A program made the position numbers and the translations under genes. The notes under the pieces are model-generated. The model saw only the letters and a list, made by a program, of their open reading frames with translations. It was not told the origin of the DNA and searched no databases. From Sphingomonadales bacterium (lineage in GTDB: Bacteria; Pseudomonadota; Alphaproteobacteria; Sphingomonadales; Sphingomonadaceae), in assembly GCA_028868335.1 (NCBI GenBank), contig JAGWUU010000002.1, forward strand, positions 1 to 38,767: DNA of 38,767 bases, given 5' to 3'. Position 1 is the first letter of the stretch, and every line of letters starts with the position of its first letter. Positions 30,984 to 38,767 of this stretch are shown here, piece after piece.

Positions 30984-32876
30984 CTAGGCGCCCAGCAGCC
31001 GCGCCAGCGCGACCAGCCAGCTTTCGTCGGCCTTGACCGCACCGGAGCGATCCGCCGTCACCGGGCAATCGAGGCAATAGGCCTGGGCGCCGCGGGTACC
31101 GATCAGCCGTTGCAGACTGGCAAACCCCTGGGCAACCTGCACTTTCTGCCGCTCGGCCATGATGCCGAACAGGTCGCTTCCCGGAGCGCCGTCGCCGTCG
31201 CTGCCGTTCTCCTCGTCGCCGCTCAGCCGCTCGATCAGCGTGGCATAGGGATTGGCGCTGCTGCCGTAGAACTGGGGATGCCAGTTGTCCCCCAGCTTGG
31301 CCGCCTGGGCGGCATAGGCCACCGCGTCGTCAAGCCCGCCGAACTGGTCGACCAGCCCGTTCTGCCGGGCCGTGCCACCATCCCACACCCGTCCCTGCGC
31401 GATCGCATCGATCTGTTCGGGCGTCTTGTTGCGCGACTTGGCGACGAGGCCGATGAACCGGGCATAGCCGTTCTCGATCCCCGCCTGCATCATCGCCTCG
31501 ACCTCGGGCGTAAAGCCGCTCAGCACGTCGGGCTGGCCCGACAGCGGCGTGGTCCGCACGCCATCGCCCTTGACCCCGTATTGCGCCAGCGTCTTTTCGA
31601 AGCTGGGGATCAGCGCGAAAATGCCGATCGACCCGGTGATGGTGCCCGGTTCGGCAAAGATTCGTTGCGCCGGTGTGGAAACCCAATACCCCCCGCTCGC
31701 GGCAAGGTTTGCCATCGACACCACCACCGGACGCTGCTTGGCCTTGAACCGCTCGGCCGCGGTGCGGATGGCTTCGGAGGCCATGACCGAGCCGCCGGGC
31801 GAATCAACCCGCAACACCAGCGCTGCGGCATCGTCGGCGTTGGCCTTGTCGATCAACCGGGCGATCCGGTCGCCGCCAGCGATTCCCGGGCCTGCCTTGC
31901 CATCGACGATGTTGCCCGCGACGGTAACCACCGCCACGCTCTTGCCGGCGCTCGCTTCGGGATGGGCGGCCAGCATCGCCGCGACGTTGGTGTGGGCAAA
32001 GCTGCCGGGCCGGTTCGATGCGGTATCGGCGCCGGCCAGTTCCCTGACCCGATCGCCAAAGGCAACCTTGGTGCCGATCCTGTCGACGAGCCCCGCGGCG
32101 AGCGAAGCCTGCGCCGCATCACCATTGGCACTCTTGAGCCAGGCCACCGGATCGGCGATCACACGGGTAATGTCGGCCTTTGGCCGGGCCTTGGCGACAT
32201 CGGCCTTCCAGTTGTCCCACAGCGACGCATAGAGCGCGCGCCGCGCCTCCTTGGATGGTTCCGACGCACTGTCGCGGATGTAGGGTTCAACAAAGTCCTT
32301 GTAGGTGCCGACCTTGTAAACGTGGGCGGTGACCTTGAGCCGTTCGAGCAGCGGCCCGAAGTAGAGCCGGTTGCCGCCCGGCCCCATGACGAAGGCGCCG
32401 CCCAGCGGATCGACCCATGCCTCGCTGGCATGGGCAGCGAGCAAGACCCCGTCGTCGACATAGCCCACGGCATAGGTAAGCACCGGCTTCTTCGCGGCGC
32501 GCACCGTGTCCATGGCCGCGCCGATCTCCTCCATGTGGACCAGGCCGCCGCCGGAAAACGACGATAGATCGAGTACCACCGCCTTTATCCGGTCATCCGT
32601 TGCGGCGGCGCGGATCGCGCGGGCCACGTCGCGGGCACGGTGCTGTCTCGCAGGCTCGGTCCGCGACGAGAGCAGCGCCAGCGGGTCGATCGGCTCCGGC
32701 TCCTCGACCACCGAACCGTCGAGCTTCACCAGCAGGGCCCCGTCGCGCACGACCCCGGCGCTGGGCCGCGTTGTCAGGACGGCGTATAGTCCAAGGAAGA
32801 ACAGCAGCATGAACAGCAGGACAAGCCCATCCTTGATAGCGACGAGCAGGTGCCAGACCTTGCGGGCAAAAAGCAT
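30984..32876 (-). CDS. sppA: Signal peptide peptidase SppA, 67K long form
   Basis: A 630-residue membrane-bound serine protease that degrades cleaved signal peptides. A single N-terminal membrane anchor (LVLLFMLLFFLGLYAVL) is followed by two tandem S49 domains. The first carries the catalytic Lys (KVGTYKDFVEPY) and the second the nucleophile Ser (NLAASGGYWVST), preceded by LRVDSPGGSVMAS. This is the long E. coli-like arrangement. The C-terminal end has a Cys pair (YCLDCPV) not expected for the core fold. The start at 32876 has AAGGAAG five bases upstream; the ORF-track extension of 33 residues was removed. Confidence 0.95.
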   Translation of the reverse strand: MLFARKVWHLLVAIKDGLVLLFMLLFFLGLYAVLTTRPSAGVVRDGALLVKLDGSVVEEPEPIDPLALLSSRTEPARQHRARDVARAIRAAATDDRIKAVVLDLSSFSGGGLVHMEEIGAAMDTVRAAKKPVLTYAVGYVDDGVLLAAHASEAWVDPLGGAFVMGPGGNRLYFGPLLERLKVTAHVYKVGTYKDFVEPYIRDSASEPSKEARRALYASLWDNWKADVAKARPKADITRVIADPVAWLKSANGDAAQASLAAGLVDRIGTKVAFGDRVRELAGADTASNRPGSFAHTNVAAMLAAHPEASAGKSVAVVTVAGNIVDGKAGPGIAGGDRIARLIDKANADDAAALVLRVDSPGGSVMASEAIRTAAERFKAKQRPVVVSMANLAASGGYWVSTPAQRIFAEPGTITGSIGIFALIPSFEKTLAQYGVKGDGVRTTPLSGQPDVLSGFTPEVEAMMQAGIENGYARFIGLVAKSRNKTPEQIDAIAQGRVWDGGTARQNGLVDQFGGLDDAVAYAAQAAKLGDNWHPQFYGSSANPYATLIERLSGDEENGSDGDGAPGSDLFGIMAERQKVQVAQGFASLQRLIGTRGAQAYCLDCPVTADRSGAVKADESWLVALARLLGA

Positions 32877-33254
32877 GCGGCTTCCTTGAATCGATTTCGC
32901 CGAGACATAGGCAGCGCCGCGCGGAAAGACCAGCCGTGCATCGACCAGCGCGCGATGGCGCCCGGCTGACGGCACAACCGCGCCATTTGCGCTTTCCTAC
33001 AATGGCCCGCCGGTCCACAATCGTCCGGTCCTCGCGCGCCTGCGGAAAGGTGACGTGAAAAAACGCCAGTCTGTCACCTTAATATCTGTAATTGATTGAA
33101 TTCACGATAAATATACCCGGACACCAGGACCGGATGTGTAACCTTCCGTCATCTGCACAGGCCCGCCCGGCGGAGGACTGGCGATCCCGGCATGTGGACG
33201 AGGTACGCAGCGGCCTTGCTCCCCGGCTCCGGCAAGTCTAAGGCGCTGTCTTCA
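32877..33254. promoter_or_regulatory. Divergent intergenic region (sppA / pyrBC) with an 8-bp inverted repeat
   Basis: No gene supported. AAGGTGAC at 33047-33054 and GTCACCTT at 33073-33080 form a perfect inverted repeat with an 18-bp spacer. An AT-rich stretch (33081-33115, with TTGATT at 33092 and TATACC at 33112, spacing only 14) follows and is the most likely pyrB promoter area. No PyrR-type or pseudo-attenuator leader was recognised. Confidence 0.45.
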
Positions 33255-34265
33255 ATGACATCAGCCGCGCAACCGCCATCGGGCCGCTATCCAGTCGGCT
33301 CCGCCGCCTTCCCGCACCGTGACCTCACCGGTCTGGCCGGGCTGGCTCCATGGGAGATCCTATTCCTGCTCGACGAAGCCGAGCAATGGGTCGAACTCAA
33401 TCGCACCGCCCAGAAGCGCGATGACCGCCTGGCCGGACTGACCATCATCAACGCCTTCTTCGAGAACTCCACCCGGACGCTGCTGAGCTTCGAAATCGCG
33501 GGCAAACGGCTGGGCGCCGATGTGGTCAACATGCTGGTCGCGCAGTCCAGCGTGAAGAAGGGCGAAACGCTGATCGACACTGCGATGACGCTCAACGCCA
33601 TGCACGCCGACGCCATGGTGATCCGCCACCAGAGCAGCGGCGCGGTACGGCTGATCGCCGAAAAGGTCGATTGCCCGGTGCTCAACGCCGGGGACGGACA
33701 GCACGAGCATCCGACGCAAGGGCTGCTCGACGCGCTGACCATCCGCAAGGACATGCAAAGGAAGGGCCTGAGTGGGGATTTCGGCGGCCTGACCGTTACG
33801 ATCTGCGGCGACATCCTGCACAGCCGCGTCGCCCGGTCCAACATCCACAGCCTGGCAACGCTGGGCGCCCAGGTGCGGGTCTGCGCTCCCCCGGCGTTGA
33901 TGCCCGCCGACATCGAGGCGCTGAAGGTGACGCCGTTCTACGATTTCGACGCTGCGCTGAAGGGTGCCAACGTGGTGATGATGCTGCGGCTCCAGCAGGA
34001 ACGGATGAGCGGACAGTTCATCTCTTCCCCCCGCGAGTACCGTCATCTCTATGGCCTGACCATGGAGCGACTGGCGCTTGCCGAACCCGATGCACTGGTC
34101 ATGCACCCCGGTCCGATGAACCGGGGGATCGAGATCGACAGCAACGTCGCCGATCTGGCCGGACGTTCGGCGATCACCACCCAGGTCGAAATGGGTGTCG
34201 CGATCCGCATGGCCTGCCTTGACGTGTTGACCAGGAAAAGCCGCGGCGTGGAGGGATGGGCATGA
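33255..34265 (+). CDS. pyrB: Aspartate carbamoyltransferase catalytic subunit
   Basis: A 336-residue cytoplasmic enzyme joining carbamoyl phosphate and aspartate, the committed step of pyrimidine synthesis. The carbamoyl-phosphate loop [13 protein letters not shown], the mobile-loop Lys pair [24 protein letters not shown] and [11 protein letters not shown] are all present. The HPGPMNRG form (instead of E. coli HPLPR) is what I recall for Pseudomonas-like class A enzymes that assemble with a dihydroorotase-like partner. The chosen ATG (33255) gives the family N-terminus but has only AAGG 12 bases ahead; ATG 33192 is an alternative with no ribosome site. Overlaps the next gene by ATGA. Confidence 0.94.
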   Translation: MTSAAQPPSGRYPVGSAAFPHRDLTGLAGLAPWEILFLLDEAEQWVELNRTAQKRDDRLAGLTIINAFFENSTRTLLSFEIAGKRLGADVVNMLVAQSSVKKGETLIDTAMTLNAMHADAMVIRHQSSGAVRLIAEKVDCPVLNAGDGQHEHPTQGLLDALTIRKDMQRKGLSGDFGGLTVTICGDILHSRVARSNIHSLATLGAQVRVCAPPALMPADIEALKVTPFYDFDAALKGANVVMMLRLQQERMSGQFISSPREYRHLYGLTMERLALAEPDALVMHPGPMNRGIEIDSNVADLAGRSAITTQVEMGVAIRMACLDVLTRKSRGVEGWA

Positions 34266-35497
34266 GACCGCTTGCTCCCCTAGCCGTCGTCAACGGTCGG
34301 CTGGTGCTGCCAACGGACGAGCCGCAACCCGGCGGCCTTCGTTGCGAGGGCGACCGCATCGTCGCGGTCGGCCCCGGGGTCACCGCTCAGGAGGGTGACC
34401 GGGTGATCGACGCCGGGGGAGCGCTGATTGCGCCGGGCCTGGTCGACCTGGGCGTTTTCGCGATCGACAAGCCCGCCTTCCACTTTGGCGGAATCACCCG
34501 CGCCGCCCTGATGCCCGACCAAGGAACGGTGCTGGATAAGCCCGCCGCGGTTCGTTTCGCGGCGCAATCGGGCAAGCCGGACCTGTGGGTCCACCCGCTC
34601 GCCGCCGCGACCAAGGGGCTCGACGGAACCGACCTCGCCGAACTGGCGCTGATGCGCGATGCCGGAGCGCGTGCCGTGGCCACGGGTCGGCGCTGGATCG
34701 GTGACAGCGGGACGATGCACCGCCTTCTGTCCTACTGCGCTATGCTCGGGCTGGTAGTGGTGACCCATGCAGAGGATGCCGGGCTGGCGGGCGCGGCTGT
34801 CGCAACCGCGGGTGAAATGGCGACCCGGCTCGGCCTGTCATCCGCACCGGCAGAGGCGGAGGCACTGGCCGTCGCGCGCGACATCGCGCTGGCCGAACTG
34901 ACCGGGGCACGGTTGCACTTTCGCCAGGTGACCACGGCCAATGCGCTTGATCTCGTTCGCGCCGCCAAGACGCGCGGCGTGGCCGTGACCGCCGGTGTGA
35001 CACCCGCGCACTTTATGCTCTCCGACGTCGCGGTGGGCGATTACCGTACCTTCACCCGGCTTTCTCCGCCGCTGCGCAGCGAGGCGGATCGTCAGGCGGT
35101 GCGCGCGGCGATCGCTGACGGGACGATCGACGTGATAGCCTCGGGCCACGATCCGCGCGGGCCGGAAGACAAGCGCCTGCCCTTCGCCGATGCCGAACCC
35201 GGCATGGCCGGGGCCGAAACGCTGTTGCCGCTGACCCTGGCGCTGGTGCGCGATGGCATCATTCCTGTCAGCCGCGCATTCGAGTTGCTGACCGCTGCGC
35301 CAGCACGGCTCCTTGGCATCAACGCCGGGGTACTGGTCGTTGGCGCGGAGGCGGACGTAGCGCTGATCGATTCCGAAAGGCCGTGGGTGGTCGATTCTGA
35401 CAAGATGGCGGCCAGCGCGGGCAACACCCCGTTCGACAAGCAGGGCGTTCAGGGCCGCGTCACCGCGCTGTTCAAGGGCGGGGTTGCGGTAGGGTAG
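34262..35497 (+). CDS. Dihydroorotase-like protein, apparently catalytically dead (PyrC'/PyrX type)
   Basis: A 411-residue amidohydrolase-fold protein. Family blocks are readable ([65 protein letters not shown]), but key residues are not. The expected DxHxH after the first block is replaced by VDLGVFAID, and the TDHAPH motif carrying the catalytic Asp reads SGHDPRG. This pattern matches the inactive dihydroorotase homologue that pseudomonads need to assemble active PyrB; the active enzyme must be elsewhere. The start at 34262 (ATGA overlap with pyrB) has GGAGGG six bases ahead; the ORF-track ATG at 34256 abuts that site. Confidence 0.88.
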   Translation: MRPLAPLAVVNGRLVLPTDEPQPGGLRCEGDRIVAVGPGVTAQEGDRVIDAGGALIAPGLVDLGVFAIDKPAFHFGGITRAALMPDQGTVLDKPAAVRFAAQSGKPDLWVHPLAAATKGLDGTDLAELALMRDAGARAVATGRRWIGDSGTMHRLLSYCAMLGLVVVTHAEDAGLAGAAVATAGEMATRLGLSSAPAEAEALAVARDIALAELTGARLHFRQVTTANALDLVRAAKTRGVAVTAGVTPAHFMLSDVAVGDYRTFTRLSPPLRSEADRQAVRAAIADGTIDVIASGHDPRGPEDKRLPFADAEPGMAGAETLLPLTLALVRDGIIPVSRAFELLTAAPARLLGINAGVLVVGAEADVALIDSERPWVVDSDKMAASAGNTPFDKQGVQGRVTALFKGGVAVG

Positions 35498-35503
35498 ATA
35501 CAA

Positions 35504-35535
35504 GAACCCCCTCCCGTGGAGGCGGGAGGGGGTTC
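35504..35535. terminator. 12-bp perfect hairpin between pyrBC and the SPOR gene
   Basis: GAACCCCCTCCC pairs perfectly with GGGAGGGGGTTC around an 8-base loop, seven bases after the dihydroorotase-like stop codon and between convergent genes. No strong T run on either strand. Confidence 0.8.
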
Positions 35536-35572
35536 ATGTGCGATCCGATTGTATTTTTCGGCTTGTTGTTAT

Positions 35573-37087
35573 TCAGCGGCGGGCAAGAGCGGGGCCTGCC
35601 GCGCCGCGCGGCGCGACGGCGGCAGTCTTGACGGCGGGCTTGACCGAAACCTTCGCGGCGGGCTTCTTGGCCAGAGCCAGGGCCGGACCGTTGGCGGCCT
35701 TGCCGTTGGGCGCAAAATGGTTTGTGGCGTAGGCGAAGCAGACACCTCCACGGGTCTTGACCGTTGAGCACATGCCCGAGGCCGAACGGGCGTCAAACCC
35801 GGCGGCAGCGACGCGCCAGAACTGCTTTCCGTGAACGGTCGCCTGGGTGATCGTCATGCGGAACTTGCGCAATTCGGGGTTCTTCGCGGCGAAGATGCCC
35901 CAGGCGCGGCGGGCGCCTTGCGAACTGGAGAAACTGCCGAGCTGGACCGCGTGACTGCCGGTAGCGGCGACCGAAGCGGTACGCGGACGCAGGCCCGGAC
36001 GGTGCGTAAGTTTGATCGAGGTGGCAACGCGGGTCGGCTTGGCTGGAACCGGAGTGGCCACGGCGGGCGACTTGGCAGCGGGCGCGGCGGCAAAGGCCGA
36101 GGCGAACGCCTGGTGCGGAGCGGGTGCTGGCTCCACCGTCGGAGCGGCGGGCGCGGCAACCGGTGCATATTGCGCCAGTTGGGCGGGCGTTTCGGTCCGA
36201 GCCGCCAGGGCTGGCGCTGCAACAGGAGCGGGAGCTGGAGCAGGCACCGCAGTGGAAGCAGCTCCGGCGGCAGGCAGTTCGCCATTGGCGGCTACTGTCT
36301 TGATTGCTCCGGTTTCGGCGGCAAGCTGCTCCTGGGCCGGGGAATCACCAAGCGCGAGGGCGCGGGGCTGGCCCGGATCATCGCGCAACGGGGCACGGAT
36401 CAGGCCGGCGATGCGAGCCTTGGCGTCTTCGGGCCGGGCGGTGCTGGCCCAGTCGCTCAACCGTGCGTCAAGCTGGTCGGCGGGAACGTCCTGCGCGGCC
36501 ATGACCCGCGCCTCTCTCCAGCGCCCATCAAGGGCGTAGGCATAGGCGAGGTTCTGGCGCAGTTTGGCAGAGCTGTCCCCGGCGCGAAGCTGGTCGGCAA
36601 GGATCGCGACGCCGCGGCTCGTTTCGCCAGCCAGCGCCATGGCAAGGCCAAGGTCGGACCCTGGGATGGCGTCGCGCCAGTCCTCCAGGATCGCCACCGC
36701 CTCGCGGTTGCGTCCAGCGGCGATGTCGGCAAGAGCCAGGCCCAGTGCGCTGCGGGCGCTGTTGTCGCCGAGCTTCATCGCGTCGTTGAAAGTCGTCGAG
36801 GCGGCATTGAAGCGACCGGCCTTGAAATAGGCCTGCCCCAGCACTGCGCGATACGAAGGCTCGCGCGGATTGGCGGCAACCGCCGCTTCGGCCAGTTCAA
36901 TCGCCCGGTCGAACTTGCCCTTGGACAACGCCTTCTGCGCTTCCGCCATGGTTTGGTCGGGCGTCGACTTGGCGACCGCGGAAACGCTCATCGTTCCGCT
37001 GGCCAGAACGGCGGCAGCGGCGACTCCGGCGATGCCGAGCGGCAGTCCGAGAACCTTGATCTTGCGGCTGAAGCGGTTGGCAGTCAT
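35573..37087 (-). CDS. TPR and SPOR domain envelope protein
   Basis: A 504-residue exported or membrane-anchored protein. An N-terminal hydrophobic segment (VLGLPLGIAGVAAAAVLASG) is followed by TPR-like repeats (residues 45-200; ALSKGKFDRAIELAEAAVAA, LGQAYFKAGRFNAASTTF). A Pro/Ala-rich low-complexity linker of about 130 residues follows. The SPOR domain at about 377-452 (HAVQLGSFSSSQGARRAW ... QFWRVAAAGFDARSAS) normally binds denuded glycan at the septum. A Lys/Ala tail closes the protein. The start at 37087 has GAGGGG eight to nine bases ahead. Downstream of, and co-oriented with, the ParA and RHH-like genes (gap 19 bp to the RHH stop), it suggests a division or polar function. Confidence 0.9.
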   Translation of the reverse strand: MTANRFSRKIKVLGLPLGIAGVAAAAVLASGTMSVSAVAKSTPDQTMAEAQKALSKGKFDRAIELAEAAVAANPREPSYRAVLGQAYFKAGRFNAASTTFNDAMKLGDNSARSALGLALADIAAGRNREAVAILEDWRDAIPGSDLGLAMALAGETSRGVAILADQLRAGDSSAKLRQNLAYAYALDGRWREARVMAAQDVPADQLDARLSDWASTARPEDAKARIAGLIRAPLRDDPGQPRALALGDSPAQEQLAAETGAIKTVAANGELPAAGAASTAVPAPAPAPVAAPALAARTETPAQLAQYAPVAAPAAPTVEPAPAPHQAFASAFAAAPAAKSPAVATPVPAKPTRVATSIKLTHRPGLRPRTASVAATGSHAVQLGSFSSSQGARRAWGIFAAKNPELRKFRMTITQATVHGKQFWRVAAAGFDARSASGMCSTVKTRGGVCFAYATNHFAPNGKAANGPALALAKKPAAKVSVKPAVKTAAVAPRGAAGPALARR

Positions 37088-37106
37088 GGGAAGCATCCCC
37101 TCTCGA

Positions 37107-37595
37107 TTAACGGGCTTTGCGCGGCGTCTTGCCGACCTGTTCGGCCAGCGCGACGACGTCGGGCAGTTCGGAAAGCAGGCGATCGATCGCGTCGGTCACC
37201 AGTTGCTGGGCGCTACGGCCCTTGACCGTGCAGGCCAGGCGCAGCTTGAGATGGCGTTCGGCATCGACCCGCAGCGTGAAGGCTGCGCGCCGACCGTCGG
37301 CCAGAGCGGAGCGCCGCTCGTCCGCAACCCTGCGCGCGATGGAACGCTGTTGACGCACCACCGCCGGCTCGTGTCCGTTCAATGCACCGGAATCGGGGTT
37401 GAGACTGATGACCTCGGCGCTGTCGCCATGTTCGTCCTCGTCATGGCCCATGTCGTTCCAGCCAAGGTCCTCGATCTGGCGGGCCAGCGCATCATGCTGC
37501 AAAGGGCCGAGTTGCGGCCGCATCGCGGGCCGCGCCCCGCCCTTGCGGGCAAGCAGGTTCGGGCTCAGCGAAGCAAAGGGTTTCGATTCGGCCAT
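37107..37595 (-). CDS. Ribbon-helix-helix-like protein, putative ParA partner
   Basis: A 162-residue protein without a clear named family. The N-terminal two-thirds is basic then acidic and probably disordered (DMGHDEDEHGDSAEV). The C-terminal 60 residues (AAFTLRVDAERHLKLRLA followed by SAQQLVTDAIDRLLSELP) have the strand-helix-helix pattern of a ribbon-helix-helix domain, as in CopG-type or ParG-like proteins. It lies 17 bp downstream of the ParA gene and 19 bp upstream of the SPOR gene. It may be the DNA-binding or adaptor partner that stimulates the ATPase. The start at 37595 (MAESKPFASL) with GTGGGGG upstream is preferred to the ORF-track start inside parA. Confidence 0.7.
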   Translation of the reverse strand: MAESKPFASLSPNLLARKGGARPAMRPQLGPLQHDALARQIEDLGWNDMGHDEDEHGDSAEVISLNPDSGALNGHEPAVVRQQRSIARRVADERRSALADGRRAAFTLRVDAERHLKLRLACTVKGRSAQQLVTDAIDRLLSELPDVVALAEQVGKTPRKAR

Positions 37596-37612
37596 GGCCC
37601 CCACGACTCCGC

Positions 37613-38332
37613 TTAGGAACCGGCGACCCGGCGACCGAAGCCACCAGCCGGACGATGCACACCCTGGATCGAGGAAACGCTCGTCGGCGCGGCGAATACT
37701 GTGCGGCGGAAATTCTTTTCCAGCCGATCCGAGATATAGGTCCACAGCGCAGTGACTTCCTGCGCCGAACGGCCATTGGGATCGACTTCCATCACCGTCC
37801 GCCCATCGATCATCGAAGCGGCAAAATCGGTACGGTGATGCAGCGTGATCGGAGCGACCGTGCCGTGCTGCGAAAGTGCCACGGCGGCCTCAGAAGTGAT
37901 CTTGGCCTTCGGCGTCGCCGCGTTGACCACGAAGATAAGCGGCTTGGCGGCGCGTTCGCACAGATCGACGGTTGCGCCGACGGCGCGCAGGTCGTGCGGG
38001 CTGGGACGGGTCGGAACGACGATCAGCTCCGCCACCGAAATGACGCTCTGGATCGCCATGGTGATCGCGGGCGGGGTGTCGATCACCGCCAACTTGAAGC
38101 CCTGCTGACGCAGAACCGCCAGATCGGCGGCAAGCCGCGCAACGGTAGTCTGCGCGAAAGCGGGGAATTCATCCTCGCGTTCGTTCCACCAGTCAGCCAG
38201 CGAACCTTGCGGGTCGATGTCGATGAGGACGACCGGACCCGCGCCAGCTCGCTGTGCTTGCACGGCGAGGTGCCCTGACAAGGTTGTCTTGCCGGATCCC
38301 CCCTTCTGCGATGCCAATGCCAGTACGCGCAA
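37613..38332 (-). CDS. ParA/MinD-family ATPase (TTG start)
   Basis: A 239-residue Walker-type cytoskeletal ATPase. The deviant Walker A with signature lysine (QKGGSGKTTLSGHLA), Walker A' (VVLIDIDPQGSLADWW) and Walker B (LAVIDTPP) are intact. It lacks the N-terminal helix-turn-helix of plasmid type Ia ParA, so it is like the short orphan ParAs (PpfA, ParC, VirC1) that position protein cargo. A C-terminal extension after ISDRLEKNF is Gly/Arg/Ser-rich. The start is TTG with GAGGGGGA six bases upstream and no in-frame ATG nearby. It is not beside parB or gidB, so it is not the chromosome-segregation ParA. Probable operon with the RHH-like and SPOR genes. Confidence 0.92.
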   Translation of the reverse strand: MRVLALASQKGGSGKTTLSGHLAVQAQRAGAGPVVLIDIDPQGSLADWWNEREDEFPAFAQTTVARLAADLAVLRQQGFKLAVIDTPPAITMAIQSVISVAELIVVPTRPSPHDLRAVGATVDLCERAAKPLIFVVNAATPKAKITSEAAVALSQHGTVAPITLHHRTDFAASMIDGRTVMEVDPNGRSAQEVTALWTYISDRLEKNFRRTVFAAPTSVSSIQGVHRPAGGFGRRVAGS

Positions 38333-38398
38333 AGCAAATCCCCCTCGAAAAATGCAGTAAACCCAATTGGAGTTGCACCGGGGGATCGCAGAACGTTC

Positions 38399-38414
38399 CT
38401 AATTTTGGGTTAAC
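38399..38414. promoter_or_regulatory. CtrA-like binding site in the ParA / Sel1 divergent region
   Basis: CTAATTTTGGGTTAAC fits the CtrA consensus TTAA-N7-TTAAC with one mismatch. It lies 67 bp upstream of the ParA start and 170 bp upstream of the Sel1-like gene; a second GTTAAC occurs near 38550. Confidence 0.45.
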
Positions 38415-38584
38415 GGCCGATCGGACAGATTGACGTAAATCCCCTCCCGGCACGCAGATTTTCTTTGCTAACGCCATCTTCACCATGCAAGTTTACCTGC
38501 ATTGTCCGCTGGACGGAGCCACGGTTCCGGCCCCGGGCAGGAGGGGGTCGTTAACAGCCAGCGCCGATGCAGGATTTTTTGCCG

Positions 38585-38767
38585 ATGGGTCGCTTTTTGC
38601 AAATTTCGTCTGCCAGTCTGGTTGCGGCACTGATTCTCGCCGCACCGGCGCGGGCGGATACCAAGGCCGGTGTCGACGCGTGGACCAGGGGGGACTTTCC
38701 TGCCGCCGTCCGCGCCTGGCAGGCCGAAGCGGGCAAGGGCGATGCTGACGCCCTCTATAACCTTGGC
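38585..38767 (+). CDS. Exported Sel1/TPR-like repeat protein (5' part only)
   Basis: Sixty-one codons before the window ends; absent from the ORF track because it has no stop. ATG 38585 is followed by a signal peptide (ISSASLVAALILAAPARA, cut before DTKAG). The mature protein starts with VDAWTRGDFPAAVRAWQAEA and KGDADALYNLG, which is the Sel1-like repeat pattern. Such proteins scaffold envelope complexes. AGGA lies 10 bases upstream; an in-frame ATG at 38567 is an alternative with a worse ribosome site. It diverges from the ParA gene across a 252-bp gap that contains a CtrA-like motif. Confidence 0.82.
   Translation, partial: MGRFLQISSASLVAALILAAPARADTKAGVDAWTRGDFPAAVRAWQAEAGKGDADALYNLG

Noticed and set aside
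30864-32567. 567-aa plus-strand ORF opposite sppA
   Set aside because: Wholly antisense to the second and third codon positions of sppA; no recognisable domain or ribosome site.
1-38767. Mobile elements, prophage, toxin-antitoxin or defence islands
   Set aside because: No transposase, integrase, phage structural gene, terminal repeats or known defence domain was recognised anywhere; the tRNA-Leu has no att-like duplicate of its 3' end that I could see.

Overview
The window is a GC-rich, densely packed stretch of chromosome that looks like an alphaproteobacterium of the order Sphingomonadales (Novosphingobium/Sphingobium/Sphingomonas-like). The pointers are a ChpT phosphotransferase, an Oar-like TonB-dependent receptor with a carboxypeptidase-regulatory N-terminus, a TorF-type porin, a class-A type pyrB with a degenerate dihydroorotase partner, an alpha-type RNase P RNA and an alanine/lysine-tailed trigger factor. 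The genus is inferred from remembered family distributions, not from a search. No insertion sequence, integrase, phage gene or CRISPR array was seen.

Layout. 1-4174 (minus): a GT2 glycosyltransferase resembling NfrB, a short outer-membrane-like protein, a TauE/SafE permease and a TIGR02186 protein, with 4-bp overlaps between most of them. 4321-9257: NhaA antiporter, glyoxalase I, TorF porin, a metallophosphoesterase and UDP-glucose dehydrogenase. 9229-13550: a divergon with TetR regulator and ThDP-dependent lyase on the minus strand, and SDR and zinc-type alcohol dehydrogenase on the plus strand. They are separated by a perfect 18-bp palindrome that carries a TATAAT box on each strand. 13561-18689: RNase P RNA, an AmpD/AmiD-type amidase, ChpT and a JAMM peptidase (minus), then rluD, rpoH and mtgA (plus). 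18754-23976: a large TonB-dependent receptor, a His-rich cation diffusion facilitator and a secreted DUF4440-like protein. 23983-30839 (mostly minus): tRNA-Leu(TAG), tig, clpP, clpX and an Asp/Glu racemase-family gene. The usual tig-clpP neighbourhood is split by a 2.2-kb insert holding an outer-membrane barrel, a repeat-rich exported coiled-coil protein and a DUF2892 membrane protein. 30984-35497: sppA, then pyrB plus a dihydroorotase-like gene lacking catalytic residues. 35573-38767: a TPR-SPOR protein, a ribbon-helix-helix-like protein and a ParA ATPase (minus), diverging from a Sel1-like exported protein cut by the window end.

How the parts fit. Most of the window is housekeeping: proteostasis (rpoH, clpP, clpX, tig, sppA), envelope (mtgA, amidase, SPOR protein, porins), pyrimidine synthesis, RNA processing and cell-cycle phosphorelay. 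The best candidate for something undescribed is the TetR/ThDP-lyase/SDR/ADH divergon. The lyase shares, from memory, the active-site signature of benzaldehyde lyase, so the cluster could oxidise a vicinal diol to an acyloin and split it into two aldehydes. The ParA/RHH/TPR-SPOR set is the second candidate. ORF-track starts were trimmed where Shine-Dalgarno position and family N-termini favoured an internal start.
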